A DNA stretch of 41,541 nucleotides from Egaibacter sp046050465 (lineage in GTDB: Bacteria > Pseudomonadota > Gammaproteobacteria > Burkholderiales > Burkholderiaceae_C): contig JBJOPS010000060.1 of NCBI GenBank assembly GCA_046050465.1, positions 1 to 41,541 of the forward strand, read 5' to 3'. Both the position numbers and the translations under genes were made by a program. Positions within the stretch are counted from its first letter, which is position 1. The number at the start of each line of letters is the position of its first letter. The notes beneath the pieces were generated by a model. It was not told the DNA's origin, ran no database searches, and worked only from the letters and a program-made list of their open reading frames with translations. Of the stretch, positions 22,026 to 30,870 are shown piece by piece.

Positions 22026-23060
22026 ATGTCTACACAGGGTTCTGGAGTGAATACAGAAGTCAATGCGAGTTTGTCCAGCACGTCTGGCTCTTCCATATTT
22101 TCGGAAATTGTCGGCCTCAAGGCCTGTGTCGATATAGGTGGAACCAAGGTCGCAGTCAGCGTCGCGGATGGGCAAGGCATCCGTGGTCGCGTGGTGGAGC
22201 CAACCGCCAAAGAAGGCGCCAACGACGCGCTTGGCCAACAAATCGTCCGGCTGATCGGCGAGAGCTGTGCAAGCGTTGGTTTGTCGGCTGCCGATGTTTC
22301 TGCGGTGGGGGTTTCGTCCTGTGGCCCCTTTGTTATCCGCAATCGCTGCATCGAGCTGACTGCTCCTAATATTTGTGGTGGCATGGCCGGAAAAGCACGC
22401 GGACTTCCCAATGAGTGGGCAAGTGCCGTGCTGGAAGCGCCTCTGCGCGCGCGGTTCGGACAGGTTCGGGTGGCCAATGATGGCATTGGCGCACTGGAAG
22501 CCGAGCGTAGATGGGGTGCGTTGCAGGTCAACGGCAAAGCAATGGATAACTGTGCTTACGTCACCTGGAGTACCGGAATTGGAATGGGCCTGTGTGTTGA
22601 CGGTCACGTATTGCACGGCAAGAACGGCAACGCAGGCCATGCGGGGCACATGTTTGTCAGTGACAACGATAACGCGCTGTGTGGCTGCGGCAATATTGGC
22701 GATGTTGAGGGACTGATTGCCGGCAATGCGATTTCCAGGCGTTTTGCGCATGCTGATTATGCTGGTGCGGCCGCTCTTTTTACAGCAGCTTATGCAGGTG
22801 ATGCAAGGGCTAATGCCATTATTGATGACCTGTGCCGGGTAATGGGACGTACCCTTTACAACCTGGTGGTCACACTGGATTTGCAGCGTATCAGTATGGG
22901 TGGGGGGGTGTTCTGGCACCACCGGGACTTTCTGCTGCCCAAGCTACGCTTGCACATCAGCGGCAAACTGGGCGCCCTGACTGATTCGTTCGAATTGGCC
23001 TCTGCCGGGCTGGGTGAGCGCGTAGGCGACTACGCTGCACTTGCACTTGTTTTGAGTTAA
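22026..23060 (+). CDS. ROK-family sugar kinase
   Basis: This is a 344-aa protein of the ROK family (glucokinase/N-acetylglucosamine kinase type). The phosphate-binding loop ACVDIGGTKVAVSV is near residue 36; the WSTGIGMGLCVDG and GNAGHAGHM segments follow. The family zinc motif CxCGxxGCxE is altered: Cys219 and Cys221 are kept but the third Cys is Asp226 (in NIGDVE). Metal binding may be different or lost. The sugar substrate is unknown. The adjacent cupin of isomerase type suggests a shared sugar-phosphate pathway, which is inference. Confidence 0.85.
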   Translation: MSTQGSGVNTEVNASLSSTSGSSIFSEIVGLKACVDIGGTKVAVSVADGQGIRGRVVEPTAKEGANDALGQQIVRLIGESCASVGLSAADVSAVGVSSCGPFVIRNRCIELTAPNICGGMAGKARGLPNEWASAVLEAPLRARFGQVRVANDGIGALEAERRWGALQVNGKAMDNCAYVTWSTGIGMGLCVDGHVLHGKNGNAGHAGHMFVSDNDNALCGCGNIGDVEGLIAGNAISRRFAHADYAGAAALFTAAYAGDARANAIIDDLCRVMGRTLYNLVVTLDLQRISMGGGVFWHHRDFLLPKLRLHISGKLGALTDSFELASAGLGERVGDYAALALVLS

Positions 23061-23121
23061 TTCGAATTTCCCTTGGTCTTACTGCGTCACAAGAGTGGCT
23101 CTGTCCATCATTCCTCGGGTT

Positions 23122-23142
23122 TGACCCAACAGTGTAGGGTCA
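23122..23142 (+). promoter_or_regulatory. Dyad upstream of pilB
   Basis: TGACCC (23122-23127) and GGGTCA (23137-23142) are separated by 9 nt. This could be a weak hairpin after the ROK gene or a regulator site in the 203-bp gap before pilB. No sigma-54 (GG-N10-GC) site fits near the pilB start, and no clear sigma-70 promoter was found. Confidence 0.35.
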
Positions 23143-23263
23143 CTTTCACTCCGGTCATGGTATTTGTTGGGGCGCAACGCGGATTGGGTTGAATTCGCAT
23201 TCAGATCATTTTCAATTTACTTCAATTGGCTAATCGGCAATGATTGGCTGTACATTTCGGGTT

Positions 23264-24991
23264 ATGGTTGCCGTTGATACATCCCCTTCTCCTTCTACTG
23301 CACTTCCAGGCCTTGGTCGGGCCTTGGTGTTGGCGGGCAAACTGGGACAAAAATCAGCAGAGGAGATTTATAAAAAAGCATCTACCGGCAGAACCAGCTT
23401 TATTGCTGAGTTAATGGAGTCGGGCGCTGTTTCGGCATCTGACCTTGCGCATACCATGTCTTCGGCATATGCAGCGCCGTTAATCGACCTGGATGCTGTT
23501 GATCCACAGCGTTTGCCTAAAGGTTTATTGGATGGGCGGATCTGTCAGGACTATCGGGTCATAGTCTTGAACAAACGTAATAACCGCCTGATTGTTGCAA
23601 CTGCCGACCCTTCAGATCAGGAAGCCGCCGAGCACATCAAGTTTTCAACCCAACTTGGTCTTGATTGGGTTATTGCCGAGTACGACAAGCTACTGCGTCT
23701 GGTGGAGGAGAACTCCACTACGGCTGCCGAGGCGATGGAAGACATCATCGGCAACGAGTTTGAATTTGATGCAGCAGCAGCAGATGCCATCGGTGACAAT
23801 AACCAAGCCAATCTGGCCGAAGTTGAAGATGCTCCGGTCGTCAAATTTTTGCACAAAATGCTCCTGGATGCGTTCACCATGCGGGCATCCGATTTGCATT
23901 TTGAGCCGTATGAGCACAATTACCGGGTGAGGTTCCGCATTGATGGCGAATTGCGAGAGATTGCTTCACCACCTGTAGCTATCAAAGATAAGCTGGCCTC
24001 CCGCATCAAGGTCATCTCAAAAATGGACATCTCTGAGAAACGTGTCCCTCAAGATGGCAAGATGAAGCTCAAGGTTGGTCCGGATCGGATCATCGACTTT
24101 CGCGTCAGCACGTTGCCGACGTTGTTTGGTGAAAAAATTGCGATCCGAATTTTGGATCCGAGCAGTGCCAAATTGGGGATTGATGTGCTGGGTTATGAAT
24201 CCGAAGAGAAAGAACGGTTGCTGCATGCGATTGGGCGACCTTATGGCATGATTTTGGTCACAGGTCCTACGGGATCGGGCAAAACTGTGTCTCTGTATAC
24301 CTGCTTGAATTTACTCAATAAACCGGGTGTCAACATAGCGGCTGCGGAAGATCCTGCCGAAATCAATCTTCCTGGAGTGAATCAGGTAAACATCAATGAG
24401 AAGGCCGGTTTGACATTTGCCGCAGCTCTGAAGTCATTTTTGCGACAAGATCCCGATATCATAATGGTCGGTGAGATTCGTGATCTCGAAACGTCAGATA
24501 TTGCCATCAAGGCGGCACAAACCGGACACCTTGTTCTCTCGACGCTGCACACGAACGATGCGCCGACGACGTTGACCCGGATGCGACACATGGGTATTGC
24601 ACCCTTCAATATTGCGTCTAGTGTGATACTCATCACGGCACAGCGCTTGGCTAGGCGGTTATGTGCAAGTTGTAAAGCAGTGGTAGACATTCCTCAAAAA
24701 GCGCTGCTAGACGCCGGGTTTGATAAAGGTGAATTGGACAACAGTTGGGTGGCGTATCGGCCAGTTGGTTGCTCTGCCTGCAATAACGGTTATAAAGGTC
24801 GGGTTGGCATCTATCAGGTTATGCCTATTACTGAGGAAATTCAGAAGATTATTTTGCGTGATGGCAGTGCTGTTGACATCGCTGGGCAGGCTGCCCGTGA
24901 AGGTGTGCGTTCTTTGCGCCAAGCGGGCTTGCACAAAGTCAAACTTGGGCTGACTTCCCTGGAGGAAGTGCTGGCTGTTACTAACGAGTAG
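23264..24991 (+). CDS. pilB: Type IV pilus assembly ATPase PilB
   Basis: PilB (575 aa) is the hexameric extension motor of the type IV pilus. The N-terminal MshEN/N1 region covers about 1-150. The ATPase core carries Walker A GPTGSGKT (334-341), the Asp and His boxes and Walker B IMVGEIRD. Two CxxC pairs (LCASC and CSACNNGYKGR) form the zinc site typical of PilB/GspE. The ATG at 23264 (MVAVDTSPSP) gives the family N-terminus; the ATG at 23240 adds eight unrelated residues. It starts a pilB-pilC-pilD cluster; the pilin gene is not in the window. Confidence 0.96.
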   Translation: MVAVDTSPSPSTALPGLGRALVLAGKLGQKSAEEIYKKASTGRTSFIAELMESGAVSASDLAHTMSSAYAAPLIDLDAVDPQRLPKGLLDGRICQDYRVIVLNKRNNRLIVATADPSDQEAAEHIKFSTQLGLDWVIAEYDKLLRLVEENSTTAAEAMEDIIGNEFEFDAAAADAIGDNNQANLAEVEDAPVVKFLHKMLLDAFTMRASDLHFEPYEHNYRVRFRIDGELREIASPPVAIKDKLASRIKVISKMDISEKRVPQDGKMKLKVGPDRIIDFRVSTLPTLFGEKIAIRILDPSSAKLGIDVLGYESEEKERLLHAIGRPYGMILVTGPTGSGKTVSLYTCLNLLNKPGVNIAAAEDPAEINLPGVNQVNINEKAGLTFAAALKSFLRQDPDIIMVGEIRDLETSDIAIKAAQTGHLVLSTLHTNDAPTTLTRMRHMGIAPFNIASSVILITAQRLARRLCASCKAVVDIPQKALLDAGFDKGELDNSWVAYRPVGCSACNNGYKGRVGIYQVMPITEEIQKIILRDGSAVDIAGQAAREGVRSLRQAGLHKVKLGLTSLEEVLAVTNE

Positions 24992-25015
24992 AACAAGAAA
25001 ATTTCAAAGGACACT

Positions 25016-26236
25016 ATGGCTACAACTGCGAAGTCCAAAATCACAAAAGAGCTTGTTTTCGAATGGGAAGGCAAAGATCGTAACGGCAAGCAGGTTCGTG
25101 GTGAAACACGGGCAGCTGGTGAAAACCAGGTGCAATCGATGCTGCGTAGGCAGGGCGTGACGCCCCTGAGGATCAAGCGCCGTCGTATGAGTGCTGGCAG
25201 CAGCATCAAACCCAAGGACATGGCTATCTTCACGCGCCAGCTCGCAACCATGATGAAGGCTGGTGTGCCACTTCTTCAGGCTTTTGACATTGTTGGTCGT
25301 GGCAATCCTAATCCAAGGGTTACCAAATTACTGAACGATATCCGCACCGACGTGGAAACCGGCACTTCATTGAGTGTGGCTTTTCGTAAGTATCCGCTCT
25401 ACTTTGACAATCTCTACTGCAATCTGGTCGAGGCTGGTGAGGCGGCCGGTATTCTGGATCAGCTTCTGGACAGGCTTGCGGTTTATATGGAAAAAACCGA
25501 AGCCATCAAGTCGAAGATCAAGTCTGCGCTGATGTACCCGATTTCGGTGCTCGTCGTAGCTTTCGTGGTCGTTGCCGTCATCATGATTTTCGTGATCCCG
25601 GCTTTTAAGCAAGTATTCAGCTCTTTCGGTGCGGACTTGCCAGCACCAACCTTGTTGGTGATTGCAATCAGTGAATTTTTCGTCAGCTACTGGTGGCTCA
25701 TCTTTGGAGGGTTGATCGGTGGTTTCTACTTCTTTATGCAGGCTTGGAAGCGTAACGAAAAAATGCAGCATTTCATGGACCGATTGATGCTGAAACTTCC
25801 CATTTTTGGCGCGTTGGTCGAAAAATCATGCATTGCCCGATGGACGCGGACATTGTCCACAATGTTTGCAGCAGGCGTTCCCTTGGTTGAAGCATTGGAC
25901 TCCGTAGGCGGAGCCGCCGGTAACGCGGTCTTTACAAAGGCTACCACGAAGATTCAGCAAGAAGTTTCTACAGGAACTGCCCTGACGGTTGCCATGACCA
26001 ATGCAAATCTGTTTCCATCTATGGTATTGCAGATGTGCGCTATTGGAGAAGAGTCAGGCTCAATCGATCACATGCTCGGCAAGGCAGCTGACTTTTATGA
26101 GGCCGAGGTGGATGATATGGTCGCTGGCATTTCGAGCTTGATGGAGCCGATCATCATCGTTGTTCTTGGTGTGATTATTGGTGGCATAGTGGTTTCCATG
26201 TACCTCCCCATCTTCAAGCTCGGTCAGGTTGTTTGA
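25016..26236 (+). CDS. pilC: Type IV pilus inner-membrane platform protein PilC
   Basis: The 406-aa product contains two T2SF domains: MAIFTRQLATMMKAGVPLLQ in the first and CIARWTRTLSTMFAAGVPLVEA in the second. Transmembrane helices follow each (about 180-205 and 220-242, then near the C-terminus 375-395). It couples PilB to pilus assembly. It follows pilB by 24 bp with AAAGGA before the ATG. Its stop overlaps the pilD start by one base (TGATG). Confidence 0.96.
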   Translation: MATTAKSKITKELVFEWEGKDRNGKQVRGETRAAGENQVQSMLRRQGVTPLRIKRRRMSAGSSIKPKDMAIFTRQLATMMKAGVPLLQAFDIVGRGNPNPRVTKLLNDIRTDVETGTSLSVAFRKYPLYFDNLYCNLVEAGEAAGILDQLLDRLAVYMEKTEAIKSKIKSALMYPISVLVVAFVVVAVIMIFVIPAFKQVFSSFGADLPAPTLLVIAISEFFVSYWWLIFGGLIGGFYFFMQAWKRNEKMQHFMDRLMLKLPIFGALVEKSCIARWTRTLSTMFAAGVPLVEALDSVGGAAGNAVFTKATTKIQQEVSTGTALTVAMTNANLFPSMVLQMCAIGEESGSIDHMLGKAADFYEAEVDDMVAGISSLMEPIIIVVLGVIIGGIVVSMYLPIFKLGQVV

Positions 26237-27075
26237 TGTCGGATCAGTCGGTGACCTCAGCTTTGGCTGGGTTGGTGGGTCTGTTGATCGGGAGTTTCCT
26301 GAACGTATTGATCTATCGATTACCAAAAATGCTGGAGCGTCAATGGGCTGCGCAATGCGCCGAAATGGTGGGCAAAACACCCGAGCAGACAGAAGTTTTC
26401 AACTTGATGCTCCCGCGGTCAAGATGCCAGCAGTGCGGGCATCAAATTCGTTGGTTTGAAAACATTCCCGTCCTGAGTTATCTGTTTTTGCGCGGGAAGT
26501 GTTCTGCCTGTCGGACTGACATCAGTTTACGGTATCCACTGGTAGAACTCGGCGCTGGATTTCTTTTTGCACTCTGTGGTTGGAAATGGGGAGTTACAAC
26601 CACCACCTTGGCATGGTGCGGGTTTTCCGCGGTTCTCCTGGCGCTGGCGCTGATTGATTGGGATACTACATTGCTCCCCGACGATCTAACACTGCCTCTG
26701 CTTTGGGCTGGACTGATTGGTGCTGCGTTGAGATGGACGGCTACCCCATTGAACTCTGCGCTATGGGGTGCTGTTGCCGGGTACCTGTCCCTGTGGACTA
26801 TTTATTGGCTGTTCAAGCTTGCAACTGGAAAAGAGGGTATGGGCTACGGGGATTTCAAGTTGTTTGCTGCTATGGGGGCCTGGTTTGGCTGGGAAGCACT
26901 TACTCCAATGATCTTGATGGCATCCGTCATCGGAGCGATTATCGGAATCGGCATGAAATTCACCCGTGGCCTGCGGGAGGGGGGGTATGTGCCGTTTGGC
27001 CCCTTCCTGGCGCTCTCTGGTCTGGCTTCGTTGCTCTTTGGAGCTCAGTCCATTCTGCGTGTTTTCGGACTTTGA
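26236..27075 (+). CDS. pilD: Prepilin leader peptidase / N-methyltransferase
   Basis: PilD (279 aa) cleaves prepilins and methylates the new N-terminus. The tetracysteine metal motif (SRCQQC and GKCSAC, two CxxC pairs) lies in the first cytoplasmic loop. The catalytic aspartates are in the ALIDWDTTLLPDD segment and in the GxGD motif MGYGDFKLFAAMGA. Seven or eight membrane segments are visible. The ATG at 26236 overlaps the pilC stop by one base, so a TTG three bases earlier is not needed. coaE follows after 3 bp. Confidence 0.96.
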   Translation: MSDQSVTSALAGLVGLLIGSFLNVLIYRLPKMLERQWAAQCAEMVGKTPEQTEVFNLMLPRSRCQQCGHQIRWFENIPVLSYLFLRGKCSACRTDISLRYPLVELGAGFLFALCGWKWGVTTTTLAWCGFSAVLLALALIDWDTTLLPDDLTLPLLWAGLIGAALRWTATPLNSALWGAVAGYLSLWTIYWLFKLATGKEGMGYGDFKLFAAMGAWFGWEALTPMILMASVIGAIIGIGMKFTRGLREGGYVPFGPFLALSGLASLLFGAQSILRVFGL

Positions 27076-27078
27076 CCG

Positions 27079-27687
27079 ATGGCGCCGACACTGCGGCTAG
27101 GCCTTACCGGGGGTATTGGCAGTGGCAAAAGCACGGTGGCATGCTTCCTGCGTCAACGTGGTGCGGCAATCATTGATGCAGATGCCATTTCACGCAGCCT
27201 GACAGCAGTTGATGGCTTAGCCATTGAGGCGATCAGCCTTGAGTTTGGTCCTTCATTTATTGCACCCAATGGCGCGCTGGATCGTAACGCGATGCGCAAG
27301 CTGGTATATACGGATGCTGACGCGCGTAGACGGCTTGAAGCCATCATTCATCCGCTGGTTGTACTGGAGGCATGGCGGCATGCCTCGGATGCCGTGGAGT
27401 GCGGCAGGCCCTGCATAGTTTTTGATATGCCGTTACTGGTTGAGTCCGGTCACTGGCGTTCAAAAGTTGACCGAGTGATCGTGGTTGACTGTACTTCGGA
27501 AGTCCAAATTGAGCGCGTCATGTCGCGAAATGGATTGGCACGTGAGGCCGTTGAAAAGATCATCGCATCCCAAACCGGTCGCGAAAACCGGCTGAGGGCT
27601 GCCGATTGGGTCATACACAACATGGGACTGTCACTTCAACAACTGGCGATCGAGGTAGGTGAAATCCCCCTTCACTTCGGGCTATGA
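27079..27687 (+). CDS. coaE: Dephospho-CoA kinase
   Basis: CoaE (202 aa) phosphorylates the 3'-hydroxyl of dephospho-CoA, the last step of CoA synthesis. The P-loop GLTGGIGSGKST is at residues 7-18; the DADAISR and VFDMPLLVESG motifs follow, and the lid region contains RNGLAREAVEKII. It begins 3 bp after the pilD stop and ends 22 bp before the zapD start. The pilD-coaE-zapD-yacG order is a conserved proteobacterial cluster. Confidence 0.96.
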   Translation: MAPTLRLGLTGGIGSGKSTVACFLRQRGAAIIDADAISRSLTAVDGLAIEAISLEFGPSFIAPNGALDRNAMRKLVYTDADARRRLEAIIHPLVVLEAWRHASDAVECGRPCIVFDMPLLVESGHWRSKVDRVIVVDCTSEVQIERVMSRNGLAREAVEKIIASQTGRENRLRAADWVIHNMGLSLQQLAIEVGEIPLHFGL

Positions 27688-27709
27688 TGGGTTTACCGGA
27701 AGAATTAGC

Positions 27710-28465
27710 GTGATCCTGTACGAATATCCTTTTAATGAACGCATACGTACCTATTTGCGACTAGAGCATTTGTTTCGCCGCCTTGGGGTGCTCATTTCTC
27801 GAGACCATGCCATTGATCATCATCATGCGCTGACAACATTGTTCGAAGTCATGGATGTTGGGGTTCGCGCAGATCTAAAGTCTGATGTTCTTAAAGACCT
27901 TGACAAACAAAAGCAAACTCTCAATGGTTATCGTGGCAACCCGGCCATCGCCGAAGGTGTTCTGGACGAGGTGATTGGCAAACTGGATCAGTGTTTTTTT
28001 TCACTTAATAGTGTTCCTGGAAAAGCAGGTCAGGCATTGACGGAAAACGATTGGCTCATGGGCATTCGCAGCCGTGTGGGTATTCCGGGTGGCACCTGTG
28101 AATTTGATTTGCCTGCGTATTACGCTTGGCAGCACGAAAGCAGTGAAAAGCGACGCAGTGACCTGTTGCGCTGGGCAGAGAAATTCAGTCCTCTAGCCGA
28201 TTCGGTTGGCCTATTATTGACACTGTTGCGTGACTCTGGCTTGCCTCAAAAAGTGATTGCCAGCGCAGGCCAGTTCCAGCAGACTCTGCCGCAGGGTAAA
28301 ACTTTCCAGCTCTTGCGGCTGGCTTTGAACCCGGCATTGGGCGTTATTCCCGAGATCAGTGGGAATCGTTTGATGGTGTCAATCAGGCTCATGCGACATG
28401 AACCGGATGATCGCCTGCATTCGACTGGCGAAGATGCGACTTTCGAACTGACACTGTGTTCTTGA
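27710..28465 (+). CDS. zapD: Cell division protein ZapD (Z-ring associated)
   Basis: ZapD (251 aa, DUF1342) cross-links FtsZ filaments. The start VILYEYPFNERIRTYLRLEHLF is the family signature. The GTG at 27710 is chosen because GGAAGA lies at proper spacing and the family N-terminus begins there; the frame is open from 27659, but that stretch overlaps the end of coaE. Most of the protein is predicted alpha-helix with a beta-rich C-terminal half (VSIRLMRHE...). It is followed by yacG. Confidence 0.92.
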   Translation: MILYEYPFNERIRTYLRLEHLFRRLGVLISRDHAIDHHHALTTLFEVMDVGVRADLKSDVLKDLDKQKQTLNGYRGNPAIAEGVLDEVIGKLDQCFFSLNSVPGKAGQALTENDWLMGIRSRVGIPGGTCEFDLPAYYAWQHESSEKRRSDLLRWAEKFSPLADSVGLLLTLLRDSGLPQKVIASAGQFQQTLPQGKTFQLLRLALNPALGVIPEISGNRLMVSIRLMRHEPDDRLHSTGEDATFELTLCS

Positions 28466-28511
28466 CATCCTGTTGTGCAGCTGCTCTTCTGTGCCCAATT
28501 ACCATTTCAAG

Positions 28512-28745
28512 ATGACTAAACCCGACAGTACCACCTCCACAAAGCCCCGGCGTGTTCCCTGTCCGTCGTGCGCAGGTGAGAGCGTTTATGGGGTGGGCAA
28601 TCCCTTTCGTCCGTTTTGCAGTGAATACTGCAAGAGCCTTGACTTGGGGGCTTGGGCCAACGAGACTTTCCGGATGTCTACAGAAGCGTCATCTGAAAGT
28701 GCGACATACGGTGATGTAACTTTACCGTTGTCTTCCCAGGACTAG
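28512..28745 (+). CDS. yacG: DNA gyrase inhibitor YacG (zinc-binding)
   Basis: YacG is a small (77 aa) zinc protein that binds GyrB and inhibits gyrase. The four metal cysteines are visible: a CPSC pair and FCSEYCKSLDLGAW, followed by the conserved Trp. The C-terminal tail is acidic/serine-rich. The ATG at 28512 gives the usual length; an in-frame TTG at 28473 would add 13 residues. Its end is 6 bp from the end of the convergent Nudix-MBL gene, so the two transcripts must overlap or share a terminator. No hairpin is visible there. Confidence 0.92.
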   Translation: MTKPDSTTSTKPRRVPCPSCAGESVYGVGNPFRPFCSEYCKSLDLGAWANETFRMSTEASSESATYGDVTLPLSSQD

Positions 28746-28751
28746 AACCAA

Positions 28752-30422
28752 TCACTGACACAGCGCTGGGTTGGTGGACGACTGAATCCGCTGCACATGT
28801 GCCAGCAGCGAGCGCTTGGCGAGCGGCCACATGCGCTCGGGCACGTCGTCGTAGGCTTTTGAAACCCAATCGTCCATTGTGCCGTCGGGTTGGTCTTGCA
28901 TCACTCGCAAAATCTTGGCCTCGCGCTTGAGCCGGTGGGCCTTCAGGTGGGCTATTGCCGAGCTGGCCCGGGCCAGCGCGTAGCCATGGGCGGGCAGGAT
29001 GAAGTCGATGTGGTGTTCCGTGCAGGCGGCGGTCAGGAGATCGAGCGACGCTAGATAGTCTGTCATGTCGCCATCGGGCGGGTCGATCACGGTGGTGCTG
29101 CCGTTCAGGATGTGGTCGCCACTGAACAGCAGGCCATCCTCCAGCAGCACCAGGCACAGGTGGTTGGCCGCATGGCCCGGGGTGTAAATAACCTTCAAAA
29201 TATGAGTCAAATCGGCACCTGGCCCTCGTCCATTATGCGTGAGCAGCTCCTGATTTTGTAGCGATCTATCAGGTGTGAACTCGCTGGCCGCGCGGGAGGT
29301 AGGGGCGCTGGGCAGGCCCAGGATGGGTGGCTGGGGGTGGCCATTTTTCATGCACAGCGCCTGCAGTGGCCGCGCGCCGGGTGAATGGTCGGGGTGTGAA
29401 TGGGTGCAGACGATCTGGCGGATGTCGCCACCCGCCGCGTGCCACAGCTTCTCGATGTGCTCGGGGTCGGCCGGGCCGGGGTCGATCACGGTGTAGCCGG
29501 TGTTGGGGTCGCCCACCAGGTAGCTGTTGGTGCCGGGGCCGGTCATCGCGCCGGGGTTGGGTGCAGTCAGGCGCATGACGTTGCGCAGCAATTGCACGGG
29601 CTGTTCGGTTTGCCAGTCCAGGTGGTGCACGATCTGCCCGTCGGGCGACACCAGCTCCAGCTCGCCATAGGGGTGCTCGTGCTCCATGTAGCGGGCTTCC
29701 TTGCCGGCCAGAAACCCGGCGCGCGGACAGCTGGTCCACAGCGGCTGCTCAGTGGCCGCGCAGGCCAGCAGCACGGCGTCCACTGTGGCAAAGGATTGCA
29801 GCCGCTCCAGCGTGCGGATGGTCGGGAAAATGATGAAGAAGCTGCCCGCTTCGTGTCGGGCCAGTGCATCTGCTGGGCGCACCCACACGGGCTCGAACTG
29901 CTCGGACTCATCCGCTACCGGCGCCTGTCCCTCAGGCATGCGGGCCACCAGAAACGGCACGTCAAAACGGCGCGACAGGTCGCGGTCGGTGATCCAGTGG
30001 GCCAGCACAAACACCTCGTCCGCGCACAGCGTCAGGCCACGCGCCTGGCATTGCGCAGCGAATGGTGCTTTGCGGTCCAGCGCGGCGATGTCGACCGTGG
30101 TGGGCGATGTGCCGTCCGCATGGCGGGCCAGCAGAACGCCCAGCTCTTCAAAACTCTCGCGGATGGCCGCGATGGCTTGCGTGAGATGCAGGTCGCTTTG
30201 GGTGGTGCGTCTTGTCGATTGTGCATGACTGGTCGCGTCGGCTGCGTCCACGCCACCGCCGGGGAAGACGTAGGCGCCGGGGGCGAAGCTGGCCGTGGTG
30301 GAGCGGCGGGTCATCAGGACCTCAATGCCTTGCGGGCCGTCGCGCAGCAGCAGGACCGTGGCGGCTGGGCGGGTGGCAACCGGTTCGCGCTGGGTATGGA
30401 GTAGTTGGGATTTTCTGACCAT
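28752..30422 (-). CDS. Nudix hydrolase fused to a metallo-beta-lactamase-fold hydrolase
   Basis: The product has 556 aa in two domains. The N-terminal Nudix domain (about 15-240) shows FAPGAYVFPGGGVDAAD and the RESFEELGVLL half of the Nudix box, with extra residues between. The C-terminal metallo-beta-lactamase domain (about 270-550) has the metal motif THSHPDHSPGA, then YTPGHAANHLCLV, then LLFSGDHILNGS, similar to LACTB2-like hydrolases. Between the first two motifs, about 19 residues (LQNQELLTHNGRGPGADLT) are encoded by a dispersed repeat. The ATG at 30422 is preferred to the in-frame GTG at 30437, but spacing to GGAG is not ideal. Substrate is unknown. Confidence 0.85.
   Translation of the reverse strand: MVRKSQLLHTQREPVATRPAATVLLLRDGPQGIEVLMTRRSTTASFAPGAYVFPGGGVDAADATSHAQSTRRTTQSDLHLTQAIAAIRESFEELGVLLARHADGTSPTTVDIAALDRKAPFAAQCQARGLTLCADEVFVLAHWITDRDLSRRFDVPFLVARMPEGQAPVADESEQFEPVWVRPADALARHEAGSFFIIFPTIRTLERLQSFATVDAVLLACAATEQPLWTSCPRAGFLAGKEARYMEHEHPYGELELVSPDGQIVHHLDWQTEQPVQLLRNVMRLTAPNPGAMTGPGTNSYLVGDPNTGYTVIDPGPADPEHIEKLWHAAGGDIRQIVCTHSHPDHSPGARPLQALCMKNGHPQPPILGLPSAPTSRAASEFTPDRSLQNQELLTHNGRGPGADLTHILKVIYTPGHAANHLCLVLLEDGLLFSGDHILNGSTTVIDPPDGDMTDYLASLDLLTAACTEHHIDFILPAHGYALARASSAIAHLKAHRLKREAKILRVMQDQPDGTMDDWVSKAYDDVPERMWPLAKRSLLAHVQRIQSSTNPALCQ
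29207..29262 (+). repeat. Dispersed 56-bp repeat, copy 4, inside the Nudix-MBL gene
   Basis: It begins TCAAATCGGCACC and ends GCTCC-TGATTTT-GTAGC (29246-29262; one mismatch in the hairpin stem). It aligns without gaps to copy 2 (about 64%) and to copy 5 (about 68%). It runs antisense to the gene and keeps its frame open, inserting between the HxHxDH and TPGH motifs of the metallo-beta-lactamase domain. Confidence 0.85.
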
Positions 30423-30473
30423 GACTTGATTTTGCACTCCGCTTTGGTTCCTTCCTCATAGAGGGTTTGTTTT

Positions 30474-30824
30474 CCCCACTCACTCCCCCAGCCCCTCTCC
30501 CGCCCCGCCGGGCGGAAGAGGGGAGCCTTGATTTGGTTGTTGGTGTCCTGTTACGGAAATATTGGGAGAGATCCCGACTGTTTTTGAGTGGCAAGGCTTT
30601 GGGGTGCCAGTTCCGAGCGCCGGAGGCAGCGCTGGCATGAAGTGAGTTTGAAATAGCCGAAAACCGTTGCGCCTCCGGCGCTCGGCACTAGCGCTCCGAA
30701 CCCTCAACACACCAAAAGCAGTCGCAACCTCTCCCGATATTTCCCAGTCCGGCGCGAAAACGCCAAATCAAAGGCTCCCTCTTCCGCCCGGCGGGGCGGG
30801 AGAGGGCGGGGGGAGTGAGTGGGG
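30474..30824. repeat. 351-bp imperfect palindrome: two inverted copies of a REP-like unit
   Basis: The left arm (30474-30627) and the right arm (30671-30824) are inverted copies of one roughly 154-bp unit, with a 43-bp centre. Each arm has at its outer side the same GC-rich hairpin (30494-30521 and 30778-30805; CCTCT, one mismatch, CCGCCC, 4-nt loop, GGGCGG, AGAGG) and at its inner side GAGCGCCGGAGGC. Matching middle blocks include GGGAGAG next to ATAT. It carries no gene; reading frames through it are composition artefacts. The element occupies most of the 448-bp gap between the divergent Nudix-MBL and dapF genes, so their promoters lie inside or squeezed beside it. Confidence 0.85.
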
Positions 30825-30870
30825 GTTAGAGCCCGTCAGGACGCCAACAAACAAAAGAGATAATCCGAGA

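Noticed and set aside
23215..23262. Sigma-54 promoter for pilB
   Set aside because: GG and GC pairs near TTGGC do not have the required 10-bp spacing.
23950..23990. TAGCTATCAAAGAT in pilB as another repeat copy
   Set aside because: The DNA encodes the conserved PilB segment VAIKDKLASRIK, and no other part of the repeat is present.
29400..30404. 334-codon open frame on the plus strand
   Set aside because: It is the exact antisense of the Nudix-MBL gene; long antisense frames are common in GC-rich DNA, and the translation shows no recognisable family.
30667..30870. N-terminal extension of dapF by 68 codons
   Set aside because: It runs through the right arm of the inverted repeat, and the family N-terminus begins at 30871.
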